Assembly (NCBI GenBank): GCA_913778505.1
Contig: CAJYWD010000013.1
Span: forward strand, 1-64,000
Length of the DNA: 64,000 nucleotides
Source: an uncultured Chryseobacterium sp.
GTDB taxonomy: Bacteria; Bacteroidota; Bacteroidia; Flavobacteriales; Weeksellaceae
Direction of reading: 5' to 3'
Below are positions 25,598 through 34,190 of this stretch, piece by piece. Both the position numbers and the translations under genes were made by a program. Below the pieces are notes generated by a model, which saw nothing but the letters and a program-made list of their open reading frames with translations, ran no database searches and had not been told where the DNA came from. How positions within the stretch are numbered: the stretch's first letter is position 1; every line of letters begins with the position of its first letter.

Positions 25598-26422
25598 ATG
25601 AAAATAAAACCTGAATTTGACCTGATTCCCGAGGATGGCTGGCGAAAAAGGATTTACGAAATCATTTATCTATCGGATACGAAAGCGGGAAAAATCTTCG
25701 ACATTGTACTTTTAATACTGATTCTTTTCAGCACGGTATTGTTAATGGTGGAAACTATTCCCATCATCAGGTTACAATATTACAGGGAATTTTATTACGC
25801 CGAGTTTTTCATTACTCTTATATTTACAATAGAATATATCCTGAGAATCATCTGTGTCAAAGACCGTGAAGAATATATCTTCAGTCCCTTAGGGATCATT
25901 GATTTCCTTTCGATAATTCCGTTTTACGTCAGTCTTTTTTTCCCGATATGGCATTTTGTGGCTATCATCAGAGTACTGAGAATTCTCAGGATCTTCAGGA
26001 TCTTTAACCTTGCAGATTACATGCATGATGGACGCTTCATCGTATCAGCTTTGAAATACAGTTCCAGGAAAATCTATATTTTCATGCTGTTTATGGTTAT
26101 TTTCATTGTGATTATCGGCGCATTGATGTATGTGGTAGAAGGTGGCAAAAATGGCTTTAGCAGTATTCCGCAAAGTGTATATTGGGCAGTGGTTACTATA
26201 ACGACCGTTGGATATGGTGACATATCGCCAGCCACACCATTGGGTAAACTGTTATCAATCGTTGTAATGCTGTGCGGCTATAGTATTATTGCAGTTCCGA
26301 CGGGAATAGTAACGTCGGAATTCAGGAGGAGAAAAAGCGGTAGCTCCTGCAGCAGATGCGGCAATGAAGACAATGATGACAATGCCAGATATTGCAAAAT
26401 CTGTGGCGAAAAAATGGTTTAA
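25598..26422 (+). CDS. Voltage-gated-type K+ channel with a C-terminal zinc ribbon
   Basis: A 274-residue six-helix ion channel. S1 is at about 30-52. An S4-like Arg ladder (RVLRILRIFRIFNLADYM) lies near 125-142. The selectivity filter TTVGYGD is in VTITTVGYGDISP, followed by S6. After S6 comes a short cytoplasmic tail with two CxxC pairs, CSRCGNED and YCKICGEKMV, a predicted zinc ribbon. The tail is an unusual but plausible regulatory or assembly domain. The gene is divergent from RES-Xre module 2. Its stop codon directly abuts the stop of the patatin gene. Confidence 0.93.
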   Translation: MKIKPEFDLIPEDGWRKRIYEIIYLSDTKAGKIFDIVLLILILFSTVLLMVETIPIIRLQYYREFYYAEFFITLIFTIEYILRIICVKDREEYIFSPLGIIDFLSIIPFYVSLFFPIWHFVAIIRVLRILRIFRIFNLADYMHDGRFIVSALKYSSRKIYIFMLFMVIFIVIIGALMYVVEGGKNGFSSIPQSVYWAVVTITTVGYGDISPATPLGKLLSIVVMLCGYSIIAVPTGIVTSEFRRRKSGSSCSRCGNEDNDDNARYCKICGEKMV

Positions 26423-27223
26423 TTAGTCATGAAGAAACATCATCCGGAATTCTTCTTCATTTTCCAGAAAAGTTCTTCTGGCTTCATCATAACCGATGTC
26501 AAAAATCTCTTTAAGACGCTGTGGATTTCTCTCAAAAATACCGTATTTGGACAGCTTTTTTGATGTGATAAACCAATCGCAATAAGCAAATTTGTAAATC
26601 TCCGTACGGTGAGATAAAAGCTCGTAAGCCCTGGTGGTAACGGAACGGATAGTCTTGAGATCACTCGCCTGTACATCCTGCGGTGGTGTGACATAGACCC
26701 CGATCAGTTTATCACATTCGCTATGAATCACATCGGCTGGGAAATTATTGAGAACGCCGCCGTCACTGTACATCTCATCACCTATAAAATAAGGTGTCGA
26801 AATTCCTGGAATACAGGACGAAGCAATAATAGCATCCACAACCTTATACTGTTTGTCAAACACTTTCTGATTTCCGGTAATCAGTTCTGTCGCTACAATC
26901 CTGACGTCCTTATTCAAGTCGCCCAGCGTCATATCATTAAAAATAGGATTAAGATACATCGAGAAAATAGCCGAAGAGACCAGCCCAGGTTGGTTAAAAG
27001 TAAAATGCTTCCAATTAAAAAAATAAATGGACTGAAAAAAGTCAAGAATAGCTTCCGGCGACTTCCCTACTGCATACAATGAACCAACGATAGAACCTGC
27101 ACTACAGCACGACAAAACATCAGGCTGGATATTTTTCTCGTTCAGAAATTTCAGAACTCCTGCGTGTGCCAAGCCTCGCGTTCCTCCGCCTGATAAAACT
27201 AATCCTATTTTAGAATTTTCCAT
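26423..27223 (-). CDS. Patatin-like phospholipase
   Basis: A 266-residue cytoplasmic patatin/RssA-type lipid hydrolase. The oxyanion loop is SGGGTRGLAHAGVL. The nucleophile motif reads CCSAGSIVG, so the first Gly of GxSxG is Cys. The catalytic Asp is in YSDGGVLNNFP. The substrate is probably a phospholipid or acyl ester, not determinable here. The lpdA terminator ends about 15 bases before its ATG and I see no promoter in that space, so expression may rely on readthrough. It is convergent with the channel gene with no bases between. Confidence 0.9.
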   Translation of the reverse strand: MENSKIGLVLSGGGTRGLAHAGVLKFLNEKNIQPDVLSCCSAGSIVGSLYAVGKSPEAILDFFQSIYFFNWKHFTFNQPGLVSSAIFSMYLNPIFNDMTLGDLNKDVRIVATELITGNQKVFDKQYKVVDAIIASSCIPGISTPYFIGDEMYSDGGVLNNFPADVIHSECDKLIGVYVTPPQDVQASDLKTIRSVTTRAYELLSHRTEIYKFAYCDWFITSKKLSKYGIFERNPQRLKEIFDIGYDEARRTFLENEEEFRMMFLHD

Positions 27224-27229
27224 TAAGTA

Positions 27230-27262
27230 AAATTAAAAAAACCACAGAACAATCTGTGGTTT
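27230..27262 (-). terminator. Terminator of lpdA
   Basis: AAACCACAGA / TCTGTGGTTT with an ACAA loop (27239-27262), followed on the minus strand by T7. Confidence 0.88.
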
Positions 27263-27289
27263 TATAATATGAATATTATGTTAATCCTA

Positions 27290-28681
27290 TTAAATATGAA
27301 TCACTTCTCCATACGCTGCAGCAACTGCTTCCATCACTGCTTCAGAGATTGTTGGGTGAGGGTGAATAGATTTTAAAACTTCGTGTCCTGTAGTTTCCAG
27401 TTTTCTTGCTACAACAGCTTCTGCTATCATATCCGTAACGCCATCGCCTACCATGTGACAACCTAACCATTCGCCATATTTTGCATCGAAAATCACTTTG
27501 ATAAATCCGTCAACATCGCCGTTTGCAGTTGCTTTTCCGGATGCTGAGAAAGGAAATTTACCAACTTTGATTTCGTAACCTTTTTCTTTAGCCTGCTTTT
27601 CTGTCAAACCAACAGAAGCAATTTCCGGATGACAATAGGTACAACCAGGAATGTTGCCATAATCGATAGCCTCTACGTGCAATCCTTTGATTTTCTCCAC
27701 ACAAGTTATTCCTTCAGCAGAAGCTACGTGAGCCAAAGCCTGAGTTGGGATAATATCGCCTATAGCGTAGTAACCCGGGACCGAAGTTTGGTACCATTCA
27801 TTCACCAAAACTTTTCCTTTTTCCGTTTTGATGCCGACAGCTTCAAGACCGATTCCTTCTACGTTAGAAGCAATTCCAACCGCTGAAAGAAGGATATCAG
27901 CTTCCAAAGTAATTTCTCCGTTTGCCGTTTTAACTTTAGCTTTCACACCGTTTCCAGAAGTATCGACAGATTCCACAGAAGAATTGGTCATAATCTCGAT
28001 TCCTGCTTTTTTCAATGATTTCTCAACGTGTTTAGACACTTCTTCATCCTCCAAAGGAACGATATTTGGCAAGAATTCTACAACAGTCACTTTAGTTCCC
28101 ATTGAATTATAAAAATCTGCAAACTCGATTCCGATAGCGCCAGAACCTACAACAATCATAGATTTTGGTTGCTCAGGAAGAGATAATGCCTGTCTGTATC
28201 CAATTACTTTTTTACCGTCCTGAGGTAAGTTTGGCAATTCTCTGGAACGAGCGCCCGTTGCGATAATGATATTGTTTCCGGAATATTCCGTTGTCTTTCC
28301 TTCTGTATCAACCACAGAAACTTTTTTACCAGCTTTCACGGTAGCAGTTCCCATAATGACATCGATTTTGTTTTTCTTCATCAGGAACTCGATGCCTTTG
28401 CTCATTTTGCCGGCTACTCCTCTACTTCTCTGAATCACCTTGGTAAAATCGAAACCCGGATTTTCTACTTTATTAAGACCATAATCCTCTGCGTGTTTCA
28501 GATAATTGAAAACGTGAGCCGACTTCAGAAGCGCTTTAGTCGGGATACAACCCCAGTTAAGGCAGATGCCTCCAAGATTTTCTTTTTCGATGATGGCTGT
28601 TTTGAAACCCAGCTGAGCAGCTCTGATGGCAGTCACATAACCGCCAGGACCACTTCCAATAACAATAATATCGTAGTTCAT
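27290..28681 (-). CDS. lpdA: Dihydrolipoyl dehydrogenase
   Basis: The E3 flavoprotein of 2-oxoacid dehydrogenase complexes, which reoxidises lipoyl groups with NAD+. The 463 residues show FAD-binding GSGPGGYVTAIRAAQLG, the redox disulfide GGICLNWGCIPTK, NAD-binding VVGSGAIGIEFADF, the second FAD motif YYAIGDI and the C-terminal catalytic SIHPHPTISE. I chose the ATG at 28681 (MNYDIIVIG); the upstream ATG at 28729 would add 16 unlikely residues. It stands alone, without E1 or E2 genes nearby. Confidence 0.97.
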   Translation of the reverse strand: MNYDIIVIGSGPGGYVTAIRAAQLGFKTAIIEKENLGGICLNWGCIPTKALLKSAHVFNYLKHAEDYGLNKVENPGFDFTKVIQRSRGVAGKMSKGIEFLMKKNKIDVIMGTATVKAGKKVSVVDTEGKTTEYSGNNIIIATGARSRELPNLPQDGKKVIGYRQALSLPEQPKSMIVVGSGAIGIEFADFYNSMGTKVTVVEFLPNIVPLEDEEVSKHVEKSLKKAGIEIMTNSSVESVDTSGNGVKAKVKTANGEITLEADILLSAVGIASNVEGIGLEAVGIKTEKGKVLVNEWYQTSVPGYYAIGDIIPTQALAHVASAEGITCVEKIKGLHVEAIDYGNIPGCTYCHPEIASVGLTEKQAKEKGYEIKVGKFPFSASGKATANGDVDGFIKVIFDAKYGEWLGCHMVGDGVTDMIAEAVVARKLETTGHEVLKSIHPHPTISEAVMEAVAAAYGEVIHI

Positions 28682-28767
28682 TGTGATTAAAAAATTTGAT
28701 GCGAATTTACGGAAAATTATTGGAAGCATGGTATGACAAAAAGCAACTTTAAAAGTTGTTCGATCAT

Positions 28768-31158
28768 TTAATTTTTTATCAATTTAAATGTTTCTGAATC
28801 TGTTCCGTATTTCAGCTTAACAAGATACACGCTTTGAGGGTAGTTTAAAATATCAAATTGATGAAGACCTTTTACTAAGTTGTTTTTCTTAATTAAAATC
28901 TTACCTGTATAATCAAACAATACAAATTCTTCAACATCTCTTTTTGTGTCAATTTTAAACTGACCTTTTGTTGGGTTAGGAAATATCTTCGTAGCAAAAT
29001 CTTTTTTATCCAAGCTTTCTATTTCCAATTTTTTGTTGATGTATTCTTTTGTAACACCATCTTTACAATCCGGAATCGTGGAGCGCTGAAGAATTAACCT
29101 CAATAACAAATCATTCAGTTTTTCTACTTCATATTCGCTGGTGGTTGGTTTGATGTGATTGTTGCCAATTCCACTATCGTTGGTCAAAAATGTGTAGGTT
29201 CCGTTTGTCAGCAAAGCAAATGTCCGCATCAGATATTCCGTTTGTTTATCGGTGTCGCTTGCTGCAATTGGAATGATGGTAATTCCTTTCTTGGAAGCTA
29301 GTTTTATTTTCTGATGAAGTCTTTCTATATTTTCATCTGACAAATGTGGCGGTGCATCCAGAAGCAGAAACATTATTTTCGTTGAGTTTCCGTTGCTCCA
29401 AGACAATTCATCGATCGAAGTTTCCAAAGCTTCTACAACTGCTTCCGGCGTATCGCCTCCACCTCGTGCGTCTTGTTTTTTGATAAAAGTTATAAGATTT
29501 TCTGCATGATCAGAAAAATCAAATTTCCGAGTGACATATTCATCGCCACTGTCTCTGTAGAAAACTGAACCATACCTTACGTTGGTGTTCTTGAGATTAG
29601 ATTCCACTTTTTTCAAAACATCCAATAATTCGGATTTCAAATAACTGATTTCATCACCCATAGAACCTGTTGCATCAACTACGAAAACCAAATCCAAAGG
29701 TCTTGCATTGATACAGTTTTCATTGATCCTGATTAAATTCTGTCCATTACGAAATTCTTTCATTTGGTTTGATAACAGATTTCCATCTTCATCAATAATC
29801 GAATATTTTGCAGAATTTTGATTCTGATTAGGATTAAATAAAGAAGAAATCCAAAATTCAGCATTTCCACGATTATCCGTCACGCTCTCCCAGATCACTT
29901 CATTCTTATCATCAACCAATTTCAATTTCTTGCCAATAATTGGATTATTTTTAAAACCTGTTAATTGCACAGAAACTCTTTTGTCCGGGAAAAATTTCCA
30001 GGTTTTTTTGTATTGGTCAAGAATCGGAACGGCAATATCTTTCCAGTAATCCCATTTGGAAAAGTCATTCACTTCGCCTGCTGTTAGTTTGCCGGCATCT
30101 GGAAGTATAATTTCTTCTTTAGTATTATTTTTATTGTCGATTTTGTATTCTCGATTTAGTTTTCTTAATTCTTTTCTTGACAGATTTTTTGTTTTGATGA
30201 TAACTACTCCATTTGTAGCTTCAGCTCCATAAAGACTTATAGCTGCTTCTTTTTTCAGAACATTTACAGATTCAATTAGATTTGGATTAAGTGATTTTAT
30301 AGCTTCTGGAGAAGACACCTTCCCATTCACAATATATAAAGGTTTTTTTGATGAATCTACAGAAGCGGCTCCACGAATCATCATATCTCTTGAAGCAGTT
30401 GATCTGGTAATTTCAAGACCTGCAACTTTTCCTGATAATGGAAAAGACATTGTCCTACTTGCTAAAAACTCTGACAATTTTTTTGACTTTGCAACTGCGT
30501 CTTTGGAGAGTTTCACTTCAGCAGTACTACTTTTTGCTGTACTTGGAGGCGGAGGAGGCGGTGTGTATGCTGAAACTGGTTCATAAACCTGATTTTCAAC
30601 TAAACCGTCTGATGTTTCGAGTCTCCTAGAAATTGGCGGCGGCGGAGTTTCTAAATCTGCCTTCTTAATATATTTTTGGTCAAAAACAGCAACCGATTGT
30701 TTCTGCATAAAAATCTTATCATTTGTCTCTTTTACGACTTTCAAGTTTATTTTATCATTCTCAGCATCAAACTGATGATAAGCAATAATATCTTTTCCCT
30801 CAGTAGGTTTGATTGGATTCTTGACCAAATTCTCTTTAAATATTTTGTTGATTTCTTCTACTTTTTCCGGAGTTTCCAATTGATTTGGATTGATTGGTTT
30901 TTCTTGGTTATTTTCTACAATTTGAGGTTCAATTTTAACTATATGGTCATTTGTAAAGTATAAAACGCCCAATGTGAGAGCCAATCCTGCCGCAATGCCG
31001 TAAGGCAACCAAAACGGAATGGTTCTTTTCTTGTTTTCTTTTTTATCTAATTTCTCTTCAACTTTTTCCCAAACTTTTTCAAAAGCAGGAAATGTTGGAT
31101 TTTCTTCCGCTGATTTCCCAGCATCGTTGAACATTTTATCGATATCTTGATTTTCCAT
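28768..31158 (-). CDS. Chimeric anti-sigma-like / plug-like / VWA protein with T9SS tail
   Basis: A 796-residue protein with an unusual domain order. Residues 1-48 are soluble and acidic, like an anti-sigma or FecR-neighbour N-terminus. One membrane helix follows (WLPYGIAAGLALTLGVLYF). Residues about 225-310 resemble a TonB-receptor plug (PLYIVNGK, IESVNVLKKEAAISLYG, ATNGVVIIKTK). A von Willebrand A domain (about 490-650) has the metal site FVVDATGSMGDE, with Thr in place of the usual first Ser. The C-terminus (IFPNPTKGQFKI to VYLVKLKYGTDSETFKL) is a type A T9SS sorting domain. It starts 11 bases after the sigma gene. The likely reading is a surface protein anchored through a signal-anchor helix; this is inferred. 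Confidence 0.85.
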   Translation of the reverse strand: MENQDIDKMFNDAGKSAEENPTFPAFEKVWEKVEEKLDKKENKKRTIPFWLPYGIAAGLALTLGVLYFTNDHIVKIEPQIVENNQEKPINPNQLETPEKVEEINKIFKENLVKNPIKPTEGKDIIAYHQFDAENDKINLKVVKETNDKIFMQKQSVAVFDQKYIKKADLETPPPPISRRLETSDGLVENQVYEPVSAYTPPPPPPSTAKSSTAEVKLSKDAVAKSKKLSEFLASRTMSFPLSGKVAGLEITRSTASRDMMIRGAASVDSSKKPLYIVNGKVSSPEAIKSLNPNLIESVNVLKKEAAISLYGAEATNGVVIIKTKNLSRKELRKLNREYKIDNKNNTKEEIILPDAGKLTAGEVNDFSKWDYWKDIAVPILDQYKKTWKFFPDKRVSVQLTGFKNNPIIGKKLKLVDDKNEVIWESVTDNRGNAEFWISSLFNPNQNQNSAKYSIIDEDGNLLSNQMKEFRNGQNLIRINENCINARPLDLVFVVDATGSMGDEISYLKSELLDVLKKVESNLKNTNVRYGSVFYRDSGDEYVTRKFDFSDHAENLITFIKKQDARGGGDTPEAVVEALETSIDELSWSNGNSTKIMFLLLDAPPHLSDENIERLHQKIKLASKKGITIIPIAASDTDKQTEYLMRTFALLTNGTYTFLTNDSGIGNNHIKPTTSEYEVEKLNDLLLRLILQRSTIPDCKDGVTKEYINKKLEIESLDKKDFATKIFPNPTKGQFKIDTKRDVEEFVLFDYTGKILIKKNNLVKGLHQFDILNYPQSVYLVKLKYGTDSETFKLIKN

Positions 31159-31169
31159 TTTTTTAAACT

Positions 31170-31694
31170 TTAAGAATTAATTGTTTGAAGTTTCACCAGT
31201 TCCTGCAATTTCTTACGGGCAAAATTCACCTGAGATTTGGATGTTCCCTCAGAGATAGACAGCATTTGCGCAATTTCTTTGTGCGGATAACCTTCCATTG
31301 CAAACAGATTGAAAATCGTGCGACAACCTTCCGGAAGGAAGTTGAGAAGTGATAAAATTCCTCTATCTTCTGCAATATTTTCTGGATCCAAGTCTGGCAA
31401 ATCCAGAAAATTTTCTTCAATTGAAATCGAAAATGGTTGTTTCTCGCGAAGTTTCTGAAGGCACTGATTCACCACAATTTTCTTCGCCCAGGCATCAAAA
31501 ACCTGAAAATCTTTAAGTTGCTCCAGTTTTGTGAAAATGATATAGAAAGAATCAGCCAAAACTTCTTGCGCATCTTCGTCGTTTTTCAGGTAACGTTTGC
31601 AGGTCGCAAAGAATCGTCCTGCATATTCTTCATAAAGTTTCCGCTGTGCATTGCGGTCTTTACTTCTTCATCTCATGTAAATGTCGTGTTCCAT
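31170..31694 (-). pseudogene. ECF-type RNA polymerase sigma factor, in-frame TGA at codon 9
   Basis: From an ATG at 31694 the frame reads MEHDIYMR, then TGA at 31668-31670, then on without a break: SKDRNAQRKLYEEYAGRF, region 2 (CKRYLKNDEDAQEVLADSF, VFDAWAKKIVVNQCLQKLR) and region 4 (LPEGCRTIFNLFAMEGYPHKEIAQMLSISEGTSKSQV). Everything after the stop looks like a functional sigma-70 ECF protein, but no ATG is available after the TGA. The first TTG, at 31559, would remove the start of region 2. It may be a recent nonsense mutation, a sequencing error, or an unusual start. The VWA fusion gene follows after 11 bases. Confidence 0.7.
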
Positions 31695-31835
31695 ACATTG
31701 GCTTTTATAAGGAAAGATGCAATAGTTTAAAAATGGTTGGAATTATTTTGAAAATTTATGAAAAAACTTTGAAAATGAGCTTCCAAAGTTTATAAATATT
31801 GTGTCCATAAAAAGTATCAATTATATTAAATCTTG

Positions 31836-31889
31836 TTGTCATTCCGTCGGAATCTATACATAACTGCCATGATTCCGACGGAATGACAA
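31836..31889. repeat. REP-like inverted repeat, copy 3
   Basis: TTGTCATTCCGTCGGAATC (31836-31854) and GATTCCGACGGAATGACAA (31871-31889) are a perfect 19-bp inverted repeat with a 16-base loop. It is the best preserved of the three copies. Same family as 1989-2056 and 15383-15487. Confidence 0.8.
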
Positions 31890-31904
31890 ATACTACGTTT
31901 TAAT

Positions 31905-32795
31905 TTACAGGTTCTTCAACGCTTTTTCAAAAGTATCATATTGAAACTGAAATCTGTTTTCCAATAAACTCTCAGGAAACACATTTCGGCTCTTCAGCAT
32001 CAATTCTGTTTCTGTTCCGATAAGCATTGCAGCTATTTCCAATAACCAAACCGGACTTGGAATTCCGAAAGGAAACTTGAATTTTTCCCGAAGTTGTTTC
32101 ATCATTTTTTCATTGGACAAAGGATTTGGAGCAGTAATATTGATTGCGCCTTTAAGATTTTCATTTTCAACAATGAAGTTAACCGCTTCACAAAAATCAT
32201 CGATGTGAATCCAACTCATCTGTTGATAGCCACTACCCTGTTTTCCACCTAATCCAAGTTTTGTAATTTGTTGAAATTTCAGAAAAGCACCACCATTTTT
32301 CCCTAAAACAATAGAAGTTCTGAGAGCCACTTTTCTAATATTTGGATTTTCTGCTTTGAAGAATTCTTTCTCCCAGGATTTACAAATATTCATAGAGAAA
32401 TCATCGCCGATAATTCCATTACTTTCTGTGTTAAGATGTGTTTCCGAATGAACATAAATCGTTGCAGAACTTGCATTCAGCCATATTTTTGGTGGATTTT
32501 GACATTCATTAATTGCTTGTTGCAGAATTCTTGTCGAATTGATTCTGGAATCGAAGATTTCTTTTTTGTTTTTGTCGTCATATCTGCAATCCACCGATTT
32601 TCCTGTAAGATTGATAAGAACATCTGAGTTTTCCAATTCGTTTTTCCAAACTCCGATTGTTTTCACATCCCAAAAGATTTCGTTTTTGCGCTTCGGATGT
32701 CTTGTCAATATTTTGACCTCGTGATTTCTTCTACTAAAATATTCTTCTAAGTTTTTGCCGAGAAAGCCGGTTCCGGCTGCTATTAATATTTTCAT
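31905..32795 (-). CDS. TIGR01777 family NAD-dependent epimerase/oxidoreductase
   Basis: A 296-residue extended-SDR protein (YfcH-like). The Rossmann start is MKILIAAGTGFLGKNLEEYF. The family-typical NLTGKSVDCRYDDKNKKEI, NASSATIYV, LRTSIVLGKNGGAFLKF and MSWIHIDDFCEAV are present. The substrate is unknown. I chose the ATG at 32795; the frame continues to 32879 but that would overlap the upstream gene. It starts 10 bases after the DCC-type gene and is last in the GbsR-led cluster. REP-like copy 3 lies just beyond its stop. Confidence 0.92.
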   Translation of the reverse strand: MKILIAAGTGFLGKNLEEYFSRRNHEVKILTRHPKRKNEIFWDVKTIGVWKNELENSDVLINLTGKSVDCRYDDKNKKEIFDSRINSTRILQQAINECQNPPKIWLNASSATIYVHSETHLNTESNGIIGDDFSMNICKSWEKEFFKAENPNIRKVALRTSIVLGKNGGAFLKFQQITKLGLGGKQGSGYQQMSWIHIDDFCEAVNFIVENENLKGAINITAPNPLSNEKMMKQLREKFKFPFGIPSPVWLLEIAAMLIGTETELMLKSRNVFPESLLENRFQFQYDTFEKALKNL

Positions 32796-32805
32796 TTTGT
32801 TTGAT

Positions 32806-33621
32806 TTAATTGTAAACAATGTATAAAAGAACTGCTCCAAAAGTGATTCTGAATACCATCCAGGAAATGGTTGGAACAATCCCGAATTTGAGAATTCTGC
32901 ATCGTCTCAAATGTTCCAAAAACATGATGAATACTACAATTCCGAAGTAAACAAAATAGAATATTTGATTAAAATCAAATAACAAAACGGGAATCAAAAG
33001 CAATGTTCCAAGTAACGAAACCGTCATCATAGTTCCGAGATAATCCCAGATTCTTTCTTTGAGATAAATTCCCATAAACGCGCTTTGCCAAACGAGTTGC
33101 ATACAGCAGATGAAAAATTCTAATCCAAAATTATTTTTAAAATCCGGGAACAAACGCTGATTATAAAATCCTAAAACATAAGCAGAAAAGATTAAAACAA
33201 ATCCAAGATAAAGAAATCTGTATTTCAGATTGAAGTCGGGAACACAATTGTCTTTGGTCAAATCTTTTGCTGCAGGAATAATCAGTTTTCTGTTGTAAGA
33301 AACAAATTTGTACAATCTCTGGAAAAACCAATGAAAAGGTTTTATTCTTGCGATTTTCTCAAGTTTTGGAAAAGAGTTTCCGATGATTGTGAGCAGACTT
33401 TCCAGTCCGTAAGTTACTTTATTGTGTTTTATATCAATCAATGCAATTTCGTTTTTTGAACGATGAACATCAATCTTATTTTTTATGTCTCGAGAAATCT
33501 CTGAGAAGGCTTCTCGTCCGTTTTCATCGAGCATTCCGGATTGGATGAAGCCTTTTGAATAGATGTTGCACATTGGACAATCTTTGTCGTAAATAAGAAT
33601 GTGATTTTGTAGAGTTTTCAT
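32806..33621 (-). CDS. DCC-family thiol-disulfide protein fused to a membrane domain
   Basis: A 271-residue protein. Residues about 1-125 resemble DUF393/DCC thioredoxin-like proteins, with IYDKDCPMCN near the start holding a CxxC. The second half has about five membrane helices (FLYLGFVLIFSAYVLGF through FGIVVFIMFLEHL). The CxxC suggests redox or thiol chemistry at the membrane, but no partner is proven. It is followed after 10 bases by the TIGR01777 gene. In Bacteroidetes these two families often occur together. Confidence 0.78.
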   Translation of the reverse strand: MKTLQNHILIYDKDCPMCNIYSKGFIQSGMLDENGREAFSEISRDIKNKIDVHRSKNEIALIDIKHNKVTYGLESLLTIIGNSFPKLEKIARIKPFHWFFQRLYKFVSYNRKLIIPAAKDLTKDNCVPDFNLKYRFLYLGFVLIFSAYVLGFYNQRLFPDFKNNFGLEFFICCMQLVWQSAFMGIYLKERIWDYLGTMMTVSLLGTLLLIPVLLFDFNQIFYFVYFGIVVFIMFLEHLRRCRILKFGIVPTISWMVFRITFGAVLLYIVYN

Positions 33622-33633
33622 TGTGTTTGATTT

Positions 33634-33717
33634 TTAGAGGTTAAGAAAATCGCCTTTTGTTCTTTTGTTTGTTCTGAAAAGAATTGTCATAAAGATTTTA
33701 AATAGCAGGTTTTTCAT
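33634..33717 (-). CDS. Possible 27-residue ORF
   Basis: The ATG at 33717 overlaps the end of the upstream membrane gene by 20 bases. It encodes MKNLLFKIFMTILFRTNKRT plus seven residues and a TAA. The N-terminus is hydrophobic and the tail basic. It fills most of the gap to the DCC gene, but there is no independent support for translation. Confidence 0.2.
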   Translation of the reverse strand: MKNLLFKIFMTILFRTNKRTKGDFLNL

Positions 33718-34117
33718 TGTTCAAATTTTTGTCGGAATAACTAATTATTAAAGATTGAATGATGAGGATTGGAGAAAGAATAAGCCAAGAAATAACCATC
33801 AATTCGAAAATATTTTTGAGTGATGTGCTTCCTTTATTAACATCAAAAATTGAACATAATACCCAAAGAATAAAGCCTATTACTACATAACTTGAAAGAA
33901 AAATATATACATATCGCAAATCTGTTCTGATGTAAATTTTAGAGAAAAATTTGATTAAGTTATTTGTATATTGAACAATTGCAATAAGGAAAAATTCACC
34001 TATTATTAATTTAGAAATAATACCATCACTAAAAAATTTAATCAAAATAAAAGACAAAAGAAACAATGCAATCGTGAAGCTTTGAAATTGAGAATCATAT
34101 TTTAAATAAGCTTTCAT
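33698..34117 (-). CDS. Hypothetical four-helix membrane protein
   Basis: A 139-residue protein with about four predicted membrane helices (FTIALFLLSFILIKFF, IIGEFFLIAIVQY, YIFLSSYVVIGFILWVL, LMVISWLILSPILII) and short charged loops. I do not recognise a family. It lies between the GbsR-type regulator (73 bases) and the DCC-type gene (76 bases) in the same direction, so it probably belongs to that regulator's cluster. Confidence 0.7.
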   Translation of the reverse strand: MKAYLKYDSQFQSFTIALFLLSFILIKFFSDGIISKLIIGEFFLIAIVQYTNNLIKFFSKIYIRTDLRYVYIFLSSYVVIGFILWVLCSIFDVNKGSTSLKNIFELMVISWLILSPILIIQSLIISYSDKNLNNEKPAI

Positions 34118-34190
34118 AGTATTGTAATTTTTATATTTTCAGTAATTTTTGAAAGTTAACATTAAATAAAAAAGGAAATTGATTTCCTTT

